DNA from: Adhaeribacter radiodurans
Lineage (GTDB): Bacteria > Bacteroidota > Bacteroidia > Cytophagales > Hymenobacteraceae
Length of the DNA: 64,000 bases
Assembly: GCF_014075995.1 (NCBI RefSeq)
Contig: NZ_CP055153.1
Span: forward strand, 3,348,001-3,412,000
Reading direction: 5' to 3'
Within the stretch, counting starts at the first letter, position 1. The number at the start of each line of letters is the position of its first letter. Positions 45,612 to 54,973 of the stretch are shown one piece after another. The notes below the pieces were generated by a model. The model worked only from the letters and a program-made list of their open reading frames with translations. It was not told where the DNA came from and ran no database searches. Position numbers and translations under genes: made by a program.

Positions 45612-47996
45612 ATGAAAAAAAAATACGTATCAGGTATTTTTCTTGCTTTTCTAGTTCTTTATTCTTCCTTGTTGTATGGCCAAAATATAAACCCCGATAT
45701 TTTACAGAAACGATGGGCGGCTTTTTGGCTTACGGTTCCGGATGCCTCCCCAGATGGCTATGGCGTATACTTGTTCCGGAAAACGGTGGAGTTAAACACC
45801 AAACCAACAACCTTTATCATTCATGTTTCGGCGGATAACCGTTATAAGTTATACGTGAATGAAAAACTGGTTTCTTTGGGCCCGGCCCGGGGCGATTTAA
45901 GCCATTGGAATTTTGAAACCGTGGATTTGGCACCTTACCTGAAAGCTGGTAAGAATATTTTAGCGGCACAAGTCTGGAATGAAGGCGAATATAAACCGGA
46001 AGCCCAGATTTCGTTCCGGACGGGTTTTATTCTCCAAGGCGCAACCGCTACCGAAGCAACTGTAAATACCAATAATACCTGGAAATGTACGCGGGATAAT
46101 AGTTATGCGCCCTTAAAATTTAATGTGCGTTCTTACTATGTTGCCGGCGCCGGCGAAATCCGGAATATGGCGGCTCATCCTAAATCGTGGCAAAGCATAA
46201 ACTTTAACGATGAGCCATGGCTTAAGCCCCAGCATATATTTAATGGGTTGCCCAAAACCCTTTTGGGTCCTTTTGGTACCACCAATGGCTGGATGCTGGT
46301 TCCATCCGGCATTCCTCAAATGGAGTTAAAAGATGAGCGGTTACTTAAAATGGTATCCGTAGAGGGCGGAGTAAAAATCGCGAAAAATTTCCCAACGCAA
46401 AAAACTGCAGTTACTATCCCGGCAAATTCGGCCATTACAATTCTACTAGACCAAACGTATTTAACCAATGCGTATCCCAACGTATTCTTTAATGGCGGAA
46501 AAGGAGCAGCCATTACGGTAAAATACGCAGAAACGCTGTATTCCAAATTTCCGGTTAAGGGAAACCGGAATGAAACCAAAGGAATGCAATTCTTAGGACG
46601 GACAGATAGCATTATATCGGATGGAACTAATGATCAAAGATTTACCCCTTTAACCTATCGCACTTACCGCTACGTTCAACTTAAAATTACGACGCAAAGC
46701 GAACCCCTGGTTTTAAATGATTTTTACGGCACGTTTACGGGTTATCCATTCGAGTTAAAAGCTTCCACGGCATCGGGCAGCGAAGAAATAAACAAAATTT
46801 TAAACATTGGTTGGCGTACCGCCCGGTTGTGTGCTACCGAAACCTATATGGATTGCCCGTATTACGAGCAATTGCAATACATCGGGGATGGTCGCATTCA
46901 GGCCTTAATTTCCTTATACAATACAGGTGATGACCGCCTGGTCAAAAATGCTATAAACCAAGCCGACTTTTCCCGGCAACCCGAAGGTGTTACTTTAAGT
47001 CGCCATCCATCTTACACGCCGCAGTACATACCTACCTTTTCCTTGTGGTACATTGGCATGTTGCACGATTACAGCAAGTATGGACCTGATAGTGAATTTG
47101 TAAAAAGTAAAATAAGTGGCACTCGTCAGATTCTGGATTATTTTAGAAATTACCAGCAAGCCGATGGTTCTTTAAAAAATGTGCCGCAATGGATGTTTAC
47201 CGATTGGGTAGATGATAAAGAATGGCGGGCCGGGGTAGGCCCCATGAGTGCTAACGGTACCTCTGCCCTACTCGATTTACAATTGCTGTGGGCTTACCAA
47301 TTAGCCGCCGACCTGGAAACAAAGTTCGGCAACCCGGCATTGGCCGCTCCATACGAAAAATCAATTACCCAATTAAAAAGTACCATTACCCAAAAATACC
47401 TAAATAAAGAGAAAAATTTATTTGCCGACCGGGAAGAAAAAGATACTTATTCCCAACATACCAACTCATTAGCCATACTAACCGGTATTGTTGCCCCCGC
47501 AGATATGCCAACCTTGGCGAAACAATTAATTACGAATACCAATCTGGCTCCGGCTTCTATTTATTTTAAATTTTATTTACACCAGGCCTTAATAAAAGCT
47601 GGTTTAGGCAACGATTATTTAAAATGGCTGGATAAATGGCGCGAAAACATCCAAATGGGATTAACCACTTGGGCTGAAACTTCGGATCTGGCCAAAACTC
47701 GCTCGGATTGTCACGCCTGGGGAGCCAGTCCCAACATCGAGTTTTACCGGACTATTCTGGGAATAGACAGCGATGGGCCAGCTTTTTCAAAAGTAAAAAT
47801 TGAACCGCATCTGGGTGAAATTACCAACATTAGTGGCGAAATTCCTCATCCGCAAGGTAAAATTGCCGTGCAATATAAAGCCGATAAAAATAAGTGGAAA
47901 GTAGCCATAAACTTACCTAAAACGGTTACCGGAACTTTGGTCTGGAAAGGGAAAAGTATGCCTTTAAAGGCGGGAGTAAACCAATTTTCGCTTTAA
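45612..47996 (+). CDS. Secreted alpha-L-rhamnosidase-like enzyme (GH78 family)
   Basis: A 794-residue exported protein (signal peptide about residues 1-23). The N-terminal beta domains include the alpha-rhamnosidase-type segment HVSADNRYKLYVNEKLVSLGPARGD (about 75-100). The (alpha/alpha)6 catalytic domain begins near residue 395 with ETYMDCPYYEQLQYIGDGRIQA, where Asp414 and Glu419 mark the conserved GH78 pocket. The C-terminal beta domain (about 705-794) follows. GH78 enzymes remove terminal rhamnose from plant glycans. The carboxylesterase gene begins 58 bp after its stop codon. Confidence 0.87.
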   Translation: MKKKYVSGIFLAFLVLYSSLLYGQNINPDILQKRWAAFWLTVPDASPDGYGVYLFRKTVELNTKPTTFIIHVSADNRYKLYVNEKLVSLGPARGDLSHWNFETVDLAPYLKAGKNILAAQVWNEGEYKPEAQISFRTGFILQGATATEATVNTNNTWKCTRDNSYAPLKFNVRSYYVAGAGEIRNMAAHPKSWQSINFNDEPWLKPQHIFNGLPKTLLGPFGTTNGWMLVPSGIPQMELKDERLLKMVSVEGGVKIAKNFPTQKTAVTIPANSAITILLDQTYLTNAYPNVFFNGGKGAAITVKYAETLYSKFPVKGNRNETKGMQFLGRTDSIISDGTNDQRFTPLTYRTYRYVQLKITTQSEPLVLNDFYGTFTGYPFELKASTASGSEEINKILNIGWRTARLCATETYMDCPYYEQLQYIGDGRIQALISLYNTGDDRLVKNAINQADFSRQPEGVTLSRHPSYTPQYIPTFSLWYIGMLHDYSKYGPDSEFVKSKISGTRQILDYFRNYQQADGSLKNVPQWMFTDWVDDKEWRAGVGPMSANGTSALLDLQLLWAYQLAADLETKFGNPALAAPYEKSITQLKSTITQKYLNKEKNLFADREEKDTYSQHTNSLAILTGIVAPADMPTLAKQLITNTNLAPASIYFKFYLHQALIKAGLGNDYLKWLDKWRENIQMGLTTWAETSDLAKTRSDCHAWGASPNIEFYRTILGIDSDGPAFSKVKIEPHLGEITNISGEIPHPQGKIAVQYKADKNKWKVAINLPKTVTGTLVWKGKSMPLKAGVNQFSL

Positions 47997-48054
47997 TTAA
48001 TTTACCAATGTAACCTGCTAAAGGTTTTAACTTAAAGATTCATCTAAATCAAAA

Positions 48055-49737
48055 ATGAATACCCTAAAAAGAAGACAATTCTTATCCCAACTATCCCTGG
48101 CTGCGGTTGGCACTGCCCTTTCGGGTAAATTATATGCCTCCTCGTTTTTAGATTCTAAACCCCTAATTGTTGAAGAGTTTGTTCAGACGGAAACAACTTA
48201 CGGGAAAGTTAAAGGCTATCGATCGGAGGGCGTAAACATATTCAAGGGTATTCCTTACGCTGGAAAAACCTCCGGCAATAACCGGTTCCGACGCCCGGCA
48301 AAACTCGAACCGTGGACAGGCGTACGGGATGCCCTTCACCTGGGTGCTCCTGCTATACAAGCCCCGCGAAGAAATGAGCCGGAGCCATCGGAAGACTGCT
48401 TGTTTTTGAATGTCTGGACACCGGCCAGTGATAATAAAAAACGGCCGGTGATGTTTTACAATCATGGGGGAGGATTTGTAATTGGTTCGGGCGGTTCTGC
48501 CGGTCAGGACGGCGCTAACTTAGCCCGAAACTTTGATGTGGTGGTAGTAGAAACTAATCATCGTTTAGGCTTATTCGGATTTTTATACCTGGATGAAATT
48601 GCCGGGCCAGACTATGCCGGTTCGGGCAATATGGGATTATTGGATATAATTGATGGTTTAAAGTGGGTACACGAAAACATCGCCCAGTTTGGTGGTAACC
48701 CGGATAATGTAATGATTTGGGGTGAATCAGGCGGGGGAGCAAAAACCTCTTGTTTGTATGCTATGCCAGCGGCAGCACCGTATTTTAATAAAGCATCTAT
48801 CGAAAGTGGTCCGGGTGTGCGCATGATGGATAAGGAAACTGCCCATGAAAATACCTTGCAGTTGTTGAAACAATTAAATATATCGGCTAACAACTGGCAG
48901 AAAATCCTGGAAGTGCCCGCTGCTGATTTATTAAGTATGCAAGCAAAATTGCCGTTCGTGCCACCTTTTCTGGAGAAAAATAAAACCCAGGGCATGATGC
49001 GCCGAAACGCTGGTGGGTTTGGCCCCGTGGTGGATGGAAAAGCCCTTCCTCGTCATCCCTTCGACCCGGATGCGCCAGCTATTTCCCGAAACAAGCCTTT
49101 GTTGGTAGGCTGGAACGAAGATGAATACACCTTTTTTGCCTGGGAACGAAAAGATACCGAATCTTTCAAAATGGATTTTGACGGCCTATATCAAAAATTA
49201 GAGCCGCAGTATGGCCCCGCCGACACCAAGAAAATTATTGAAACTTACCGGAAAGCCCGGCCCAACGCCACTGCTCCCGATATTTTTGTTGCTATTTCTT
49301 CCATTACCATGATGGGCCTGGGTTCCATTGACATAGCCGAAAAGAAAGCTAGACAAAACGGCGCTCCGGTTTACCTGTACAATTTTGGCTATAAATCCGA
49401 AAACAAAATACCGGGTACAGATTACGCCATGGGAACACCGCACGCTATGGACATTTCCTTTAAGTTTAACAACGAAGTACCACCCAAAAATGGCGAGCCG
49501 GCCAAGCCAAGTTTCTTCGGCGGAAACCGGCCGGAACGATTTACTGCCTCGCACAACTTTGCGGAGTTATGGACCACTTTTGCCCGTACAGGCAAACCCG
49601 CCGCCCAAAGTGCCCCGGTTTGGCCCGCTTATAATTTAAAAAACCGACCTACCATGCGCATTGATACTAAGTTGGAAGTAGTTAACAACCAATTTAAAGA
49701 AGAAGTGGAAATGTGGCGTTCCATCGGGAGAATATAA
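48055..49737 (+). CDS. Type B carboxylesterase family protein
   Basis: A 560-residue secreted esterase with an N-terminal export signal (MNTLKRRQFLSQLSL, twin-arginine-like). It shows the oxyanion-hole HGGG (137-140), the nucleophile elbow GESGGG with Ser225, and the type-B block YGKVKGYRSEGVNIFKGIPYA near the start. The acid is probably the Glu in the GWNEDEYTFF region and the base the His in MGTPHAMDISF. It follows the GH78-like gene closely, so removal of ester groups (feruloyl or acetyl) from rhamnose-containing glycans is a reasonable guess. Confidence 0.9.
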   Translation: MNTLKRRQFLSQLSLAAVGTALSGKLYASSFLDSKPLIVEEFVQTETTYGKVKGYRSEGVNIFKGIPYAGKTSGNNRFRRPAKLEPWTGVRDALHLGAPAIQAPRRNEPEPSEDCLFLNVWTPASDNKKRPVMFYNHGGGFVIGSGGSAGQDGANLARNFDVVVVETNHRLGLFGFLYLDEIAGPDYAGSGNMGLLDIIDGLKWVHENIAQFGGNPDNVMIWGESGGGAKTSCLYAMPAAAPYFNKASIESGPGVRMMDKETAHENTLQLLKQLNISANNWQKILEVPAADLLSMQAKLPFVPPFLEKNKTQGMMRRNAGGFGPVVDGKALPRHPFDPDAPAISRNKPLLVGWNEDEYTFFAWERKDTESFKMDFDGLYQKLEPQYGPADTKKIIETYRKARPNATAPDIFVAISSITMMGLGSIDIAEKKARQNGAPVYLYNFGYKSENKIPGTDYAMGTPHAMDISFKFNNEVPPKNGEPAKPSFFGGNRPERFTASHNFAELWTTFARTGKPAAQSAPVWPAYNLKNRPTMRIDTKLEVVNNQFKEEVEMWRSIGRI

Positions 49738-49978
49738 TCAGCAATTTATTTATTAAATAGAGATTGCTGTAAAAACAACTTTTTTAAATTAATAAACTAG
49801 ACCTTGGTACTATATTAAAAGAAACGGTACAGGATTGTTCAGCAATAAGTCTAATGGCAAAATATACTAGCTATAGTGGTGAAAAGAGAAGTTATCCTCT
49901 TTAACGGGTTACAGCTTTCTACACCTTTGATCCATAATTAATTTAAAGAATAGGCCGTTATTAGGATAGGTAAATTAA
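49738..49978. other. Intergenic region, no gene
   Basis: Short AT-rich stretch between the esterase and the long hairpin below. Nothing else of note. Confidence 0.35.
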
Positions 49979-50027
49979 AAAACCAGTCAGAATGAATCAC
50001 TATCTAGTGTACTTTCTGACTGGTTTT
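49979..50027. terminator. Long bidirectional hairpin between converging genes
   Basis: 14-base arms (AAAACCAGTCAGAA at 49979-49992 and TTCTGACTGGTTTT at 50014-50027) with an inner CACTA/TAGTG stem. T-rich on the plus-strand 3' side and A-rich on the other, fitting termination for the esterase and possibly the opposing gene. Confidence 0.75.
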
Positions 50028-50314
50028 ATTTAAATGAAATTAATTAGGCTACTTCACTATCTTCCGCACAGTTATATTTAGACCCTTCTTGCCTGACAGT
50101 AACAAGTATTTACCTAATACAAAAAATAGTCTGCGGTTTACTTTTTAAGGCTAAAAAAGTGGTTGTATAAGGTGAGTTTAGTGGTTAAAGCCAGGATAGT
50201 AATTTACAATTTACTTTAAGCTATTTCTAATCTGTTAAATAAATCAGGAAATAGTCTTATTTCATATTGATTAACCTTTAAAGTTAAGTTGAACCGAGTT
50301 TAACTAAATAGCAA
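50028..50314. other. AT-rich intergenic remainder
   Basis: No gene, ORF remnant or repeat recognised. It is the 3' flank of the minus-strand orphan gene. Confidence 0.3.
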
Positions 50315-51064
50315 TTAAGGCGCGAAATACTTTACTTGCACCCAATCCCAAGCGCGAGTCTCCGTTTTGCTTTCCGGATTATTCATGTAATCTATAATGG
50401 CGTCCCGTTTAGCGATATCCCTTAATAATCCATATTCATTCAGCTCTACCCCAAATTGACTGGATACATCCTGCCCTAAATTCTGGAGTAGAAAAGAGTC
50501 CAAAACTAAGCTACCCAATTCATTAGAGCAATTCTGGATAATATCATAACCAATTACTTTTCCCTTTTCCGGAGACATAGTCAAAATAGCTTTCTCCATC
50601 TGCTTATAAATTGCCTTGTCATACTCCTGTGGATTAGTTTTTAATTCCTGCCATAGTTTTACTAATTCTTGTTCGGAATACGAAACCGAGAGAATATAAG
50701 TATCCGGCAGATAAGAAAAGAACCGATTGCGGTATTCCTGAGCCAGCTTTAGATCGGTGAAGGTCATTCCCCACCTTAATTTACCTGCCTGGTATTGATC
50801 CGTCACCCAGTTACGGATTTCCATCAAATTAAGATCGGGTAGCTGCAAATAAGCTTTCAGCGCCGCATCATCTGCTTTCAAGTTGGTTCCGTGGTAGTGG
50901 ACCCAACCCGGGTAACCCGGTATATCTCCATAAACAAAAGCCCAATGTCCGAGCAGGTTATCATTAAAGGCCTGACACACGGTGAAAAGTTGCTGAAAAA
51001 GAGGTGGGGCAAACCCGTAGTTCTTTAGCCGCATTACATAATAAGCTTCCATTGGATAACTCAT
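50315..51064 (-). CDS. Orphan protein of unknown function
   Basis: A 249-residue soluble protein with no signal peptide or membrane segment. I recognise no family. Composition is normal for a folded cytoplasmic protein, with clustered aromatic residues at the start (MEAYYVMRLKNYGFAPPLFQQL) and a mixed alpha-helical pattern later. It is flanked by a terminator hairpin and a cytochrome gene on the same strand, 172 bp away. Starts at 51064 or at the second ATG four codons later are both possible. Confidence 0.7.
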   Translation of the reverse strand: MSYPMEAYYVMRLKNYGFAPPLFQQLFTVCQAFNDNLLGHWAFVYGDIPGYPGWVHYHGTNLKADDAALKAYLQLPDLNLMEIRNWVTDQYQAGKLRWGMTFTDLKLAQEYRNRFFSYLPDTYILSVSYSEQELVKLWQELKTNPQEYDKAIYKQMEKAILTMSPEKGKVIGYDIIQNCSNELGSLVLDSFLLQNLGQDVSSQFGVELNEYGLLRDIAKRDAIIDYMNNPESKTETRAWDWVQVKYFAP

Positions 51065-51236
51065 CTGACTAACAAATTATAAAAGGTTTAAAGCAGAAAC
51101 CACCCAGTCATTAACCTGAGCAATTATGAATTAAATTGCTGCACCCGGAATTATTAAAAATATACTGCTTGCCTATTAGGCAAGGGGTACAAACATTTAA
51201 TAAATTTCTAAAGGAAAATCCGTATACCAGAATCCA

Positions 51237-51824
51237 TCAGGTAGCTGGTGGCAGAGGGGATGGTACTACATTTTTAACGGGCTTCAAAGACTTTAAATAA
51301 GCAAATACAGCTTCAATATCCTGATCTGTTAGGGTAGCATAATTAGGCCACGGCATGGGCGGCAGCAGCATGCGCGTATTATCTTTACCCTTGTACTTGC
51401 CCTCCCGGAGCGCCTTTTTGAAATTTTCTAAAGTCCAGTTGCCTATACCTGTAGCGTCAGGGGTAAGATTAGCGGCAAAAGATGTTCCCCAGGGACCTAC
51501 GGCTGCCGTGTTGTTGCTATTAAACAACACCCATCCGTTTTTTGAAGCGCTTCCCCCCTGCGTCGGCAACTTTTCTTCTGCTATATGGCCTGCTAGCAAA
51601 TACCTTTTATCTGGTACGGGTCCCCGATCAGTCATAGTTTTAGGGGAATGGCAATCATTGCACCCGCCTACGGCTACCAGGTACTTGCCTCTTTCCACCA
51701 GTTCCTTTTGTCCCACAACCATGTTCCGGGCTTCTTTTTGGGTGGTATTACTTTCACTGTTGGCCTGCTCGCAAGAGGTCAGCAAAACCACGGCACTTAC
51801 AATAATTAAAGTATTCTTCATCAA
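51237..51824 (-). CDS. Cytochrome c lipoprotein
   Basis: A 195-residue exported lipoprotein (lipobox LLTSCEQ, Cys18) with one heme-binding motif, GGCNDCHSP (Cys55-x-x-Cys58-His59), and a distal methionine in LPPMPWPNY as the probable sixth ligand. It resembles the class I cytochrome c subunits used by exported dehydrogenases. No dehydrogenase gene adjoins it in this window, so its partner is unknown; it may receive electrons from GMC- or PaoABC-type enzymes elsewhere. The next gene on this strand lies 333 bp upstream. Confidence 0.88.
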   Translation of the reverse strand: MMKNTLIIVSAVVLLTSCEQANSESNTTQKEARNMVVGQKELVERGKYLVAVGGCNDCHSPKTMTDRGPVPDKRYLLAGHIAEEKLPTQGGSASKNGWVLFNSNNTAAVGPWGTSFAANLTPDATGIGNWTLENFKKALREGKYKGKDNTRMLLPPMPWPNYATLTDQDIEAVFAYLKSLKPVKNVVPSPLPPAT

Positions 51825-52157
51825 GTTTTAGGTTTATTTCTTAAGCAAATTAATTTGATACAGCGCCTCCAGTATTACCGTAAAGGTGCTAACTAGAACC
51901 TATTCCCGAGGTTAATTAAAAACTCCAGGTAGGTATAAGAGGTAAATTAAATGGGTTAGTAAAAGGGTTATTGGCCTGCAGTAAACTTTGCTGCGCCCAA
52001 AAATATTTTAGTCGCAGCAAAAGAATACCTTATGCAATTAATTGGTTAGCGTTAACAGATAATTCGTCGGCATTATAGGTTTTGCCAAGAATTAGAAGTA
52101 GGTCAAAACTTATTTAAAAGCAGCTTTTATTTTTACTATTTATTTAAAATAAACAAA
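51825..52157. other. AT-rich intergenic region
   Basis: About 330 bp with no supported gene. It contains only short palindromic AT-rich motifs. Confidence 0.3.
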
Positions 52158-53180
52158 CTATTCATTGGTAACTTTAAATATTTTCCCGTCAGTTATGCTG
52201 TTTACATAATACGTTAAAGGGCCGCTTCTCACAATAGCCGTTGGCTGGTTGATGGCAGAACCAAAGGAGGCCTGTCCGTTATCGGCGGCTACTACTATTC
52301 TACCGGTGTTGGGTGTAAATCCTTGTTGGCCAAATTGCGCATGTTCCACTACTACGGGGTTATATGCCGGATCAAACGTCATATCGGTTAAGGTGGTAAA
52401 TCCTTCCTGATACAAGGTATATTTACCCTTAAGGTCTACTGAATAAATCCGGGCTTCTCCTTTCGGGAAAGGAAAACCAGTTAAAGTAGTAACATAAAAC
52501 CGTTGTTCGTTGAAGCCAATACCCGTAGGAACCACGTCGAGGGTAGGAGGACCAACCGGAGTAGGATTTTTAATATCTGTAAAGGTAGTAAATACGTATA
52601 ACTTGCCGGCGGGCGTGCGGCGAATAATGGCGTTGGCACTCGCATCGGTTATATACAAATTATCTTCCGGACCTACGGTCAAACTATAAGGATTCGAAAC
52701 CAGGGGCTTTTCTTTAAACGGATAATTCAAAACAAATTTACCTATATTTTGCCTTTGGAGACTGCTTGCCTTAACTGCTTTATCGCCGTTTTTATAGTTG
52801 CTGATATCGGCGATGTATAAAATACCATTGGTATGCAAAATGTAAACTTTATTATCTTTTACTAATAAATGGTTTAAGCCTACAATATCCGGGCTGGCTG
52901 ACTCAATAAAAGAAGGAAAACCTACTACCACTACGTGTTTTTTTCCATTTGAATCAAATACGGATAATTTCCCGTCGTCTTTGCCGGTTCCAATTTCAGT
53001 AACCCACAACTGTTGATTGGCATCCAATGCCAAGCCAACTGGCCGGTTGAGTTTGCTGGCAAACTCCTTGTTTTTAACGGGTTTAGGTTCCACAGTATCC
53101 AGGTACTCATAAAATTCTCGGCAGCCGGTTACTAGCAGTAAACTTAGACTAAAAAGCAATGTTGTTACTTTTAATTTCAT
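52158..53180 (-). CDS. ScyD/ScyE family lipoprotein
   Basis: A 340-residue exported protein with a lipobox (LLVTGCREF, Cys20) and a beta-propeller-like repeat sequence (PVGLALDANQQLWVTEIGTG near residue 48, and VVPTGIGFNEQRFYVTTLTGFPFPKGEARIY near 215). That pattern matches the ScyD/ScyE-type family seen in Bacteroidota and cyanobacteria. The exact function is unknown; such proteins probably bind extracellular ligands. It is separated from both neighbours by long gaps, so it is probably transcribed alone. Confidence 0.82.
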   Translation of the reverse strand: MKLKVTTLLFSLSLLLVTGCREFYEYLDTVEPKPVKNKEFASKLNRPVGLALDANQQLWVTEIGTGKDDGKLSVFDSNGKKHVVVVGFPSFIESASPDIVGLNHLLVKDNKVYILHTNGILYIADISNYKNGDKAVKASSLQRQNIGKFVLNYPFKEKPLVSNPYSLTVGPEDNLYITDASANAIIRRTPAGKLYVFTTFTDIKNPTPVGPPTLDVVPTGIGFNEQRFYVTTLTGFPFPKGEARIYSVDLKGKYTLYQEGFTTLTDMTFDPAYNPVVVEHAQFGQQGFTPNTGRIVVAADNGQASFGSAINQPTAIVRSGPLTYYVNSITDGKIFKVTNE

Positions 53181-53672
53181 GTAAATTGAGTTTAAGTTAG
53201 AGATATAGTTTTAATTAGGTACTGGATTGCTTTTGGAAAAATTTTGACAATGTGCCTGTGTTCTCGACACAATGACTTTAATTTAAAATAGTAACTTTTA
53301 AAGGTGGTTTAAACCGCAAACCTTATGGTTGATTTAAACGCTTTTCCGAATTTAGCGGGCTTACCCAATAAGGTAGAACAATCTACATTGCATCGTAAAA
53401 GGCCTAAATCGTTGATGACCTAAGGTAAACTTTTCACCAGCTTTATGGTAAGGTATAGCTAGCCTTGTACGTGTTAAAAAAGCATCAATGCTTACTAAGT
53501 TGGTAATATAAACATATGTTTATGTAGACCGGAATACGCCAAAATAGGTAAAAACCTGCTCGTTGAAATATGAATTGACTTCTTTGCCGATGGTTCTAAT
53601 GACTGTAATATGTAATAGATTCATAATTTTCAGGTAAAGAATGAAGAATTAAAACACAACCGAACTATTACT
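53181..53672. other. Intergenic region, no gene
   Basis: About 490 bp. A 33-residue frame beginning at an ATG near 53322 is too short to support. No strong repeats or hairpins. Confidence 0.35.
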
Positions 53673-54764
53673 TTATAAGCGGCTGATCGGGCGATAATCC
53701 TTAAATATGACTTTAGGAGCGATATAGGTAGACTTCACTCGTTCATTCCGAACCAGGTCGGTACTCAGGTATTTTTTATTACAATCGCACAGGACAGTCA
53801 CCACATGAGCATCAGGACCCATTTCCTGTTGTAGCTTAATGGCACCGACCAGGTTCGCACCCGACGAAATACCTACCGCGATGCCCAGTTCCCGGGCCAG
53901 CTTCTGCGCCATTAGTATAGCGTCGCCATCGCTGGCCTGCAATACCTGATCTAATTCATTTAATTTTAAAATACCGGGAACAAACTCATCAAAGAGGCCC
54001 TGAATGCGGTGCGTTCCGGTTTTATAACCTACGGATAGGGTAGGCGATTCAGCTGGCTCAACTGGATGGATTTGAACATCCACGTTTCGGGATTTTAGAT
54101 AGCGGCCTACACCCATAACCGTTCCTCCAGTACCGACACCGGCCACAAAGGCATCCGGTATAACATCAACACTCTGCAGCTGAAGCCAGATTTCTTTACC
54201 TGTTGTCAGGCGGTGGGCTTCCGTATTATCTCTATTAGCAAACTGACGGGGCAAAAAGATGCGCGGGTCGCACGCGGCCATCTCTTCGGAGCGTTGAATA
54301 GCACCCATGAAACCGCCTTCTGCTTTGGTAAATAGCACGACTTCAGCTCCCAGACTCCGAATAATAGCAATACGTTCCTGGCTTACACCTTCGGGCATGA
54401 TAATCGTAACGGGGTGCCCCAGCGCCCGACCGATGGCCGAAAAGGCAATACCCGTACTGCCGCTGGTAGCTTCCACAATACGGTCGCCTGGTCTGATTTT
54501 TCCTTCCCGATATGCCTGTTGCAATACATAAAGCGCCATCCGGTCTTTCATGCTGCCGGTCAAATTGTATTGCTCACATTTTACGTAGAGCGAACGGGGC
54601 TGTCCTTCAAAGGTGTAGAATAATTCCAGCATGGGCGTGTTGCCAACCAGGTACCAGAGCCGTTCAAACTTTTTCTGAACAGCAGGTGTCAGGGCCGTTT
54701 CTGTTAATAAGAAATTATCTTCAGAATACGGAAAGCTTTGATAACCAATAGGAAGGACATGCAT
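53673..54764 (-). CDS. PLP-dependent cysteine-synthase-like enzyme
   Basis: A 363-residue fold-type II PLP enzyme. The Schiff-base lysine is in NLTGSMKDRMA (Lys73), and the phosphate-binding glycine loop is EATSGSTGIAF with AGVGTGGTVMGVG later. Residues 1-35 form an N-terminal extension beyond the usual start. Related enzymes make cysteine, cystathionine or beta-substituted amino acids; the sequence is too divergent to pick among them. It sits 209 bp downstream of a sulfotransferase gene on the same strand, which is a suggestive but unproven sulfur link. Confidence 0.88.
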   Translation of the reverse strand: MHVLPIGYQSFPYSEDNFLLTETALTPAVQKKFERLWYLVGNTPMLELFYTFEGQPRSLYVKCEQYNLTGSMKDRMALYVLQQAYREGKIRPGDRIVEATSGSTGIAFSAIGRALGHPVTIIMPEGVSQERIAIIRSLGAEVVLFTKAEGGFMGAIQRSEEMAACDPRIFLPRQFANRDNTEAHRLTTGKEIWLQLQSVDVIPDAFVAGVGTGGTVMGVGRYLKSRNVDVQIHPVEPAESPTLSVGYKTGTHRIQGLFDEFVPGILKLNELDQVLQASDGDAILMAQKLARELGIAVGISSGANLVGAIKLQQEMGPDAHVVTVLCDCNKKYLSTDLVRNERVKSTYIAPKVIFKDYRPISRL

Positions 54765-54973
54765 AGGTGCGCGGTTTTAAGTAGAAAAAGAAAATAAAAG
54801 CATTAGTAACGGAGAAATGGTAGTTATAAAAGAAATATCCTGTTGGGCGTTCTGAACATTAATTTGTTACAACTTCCCTGGGTTCTTTGGTTATAGGTAA
54901 ACTGTTAATTAACTTAGTCTTGGCCGCTAATTTTTATTTAAAAACCAGTTTAAAGTAACTTGTAGCGATTGTA

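Noticed and set aside
53322-53423. Short 33-residue plus-strand ORF
   Set aside because: Too short, no ribosome binding site, and no recognisable motif.
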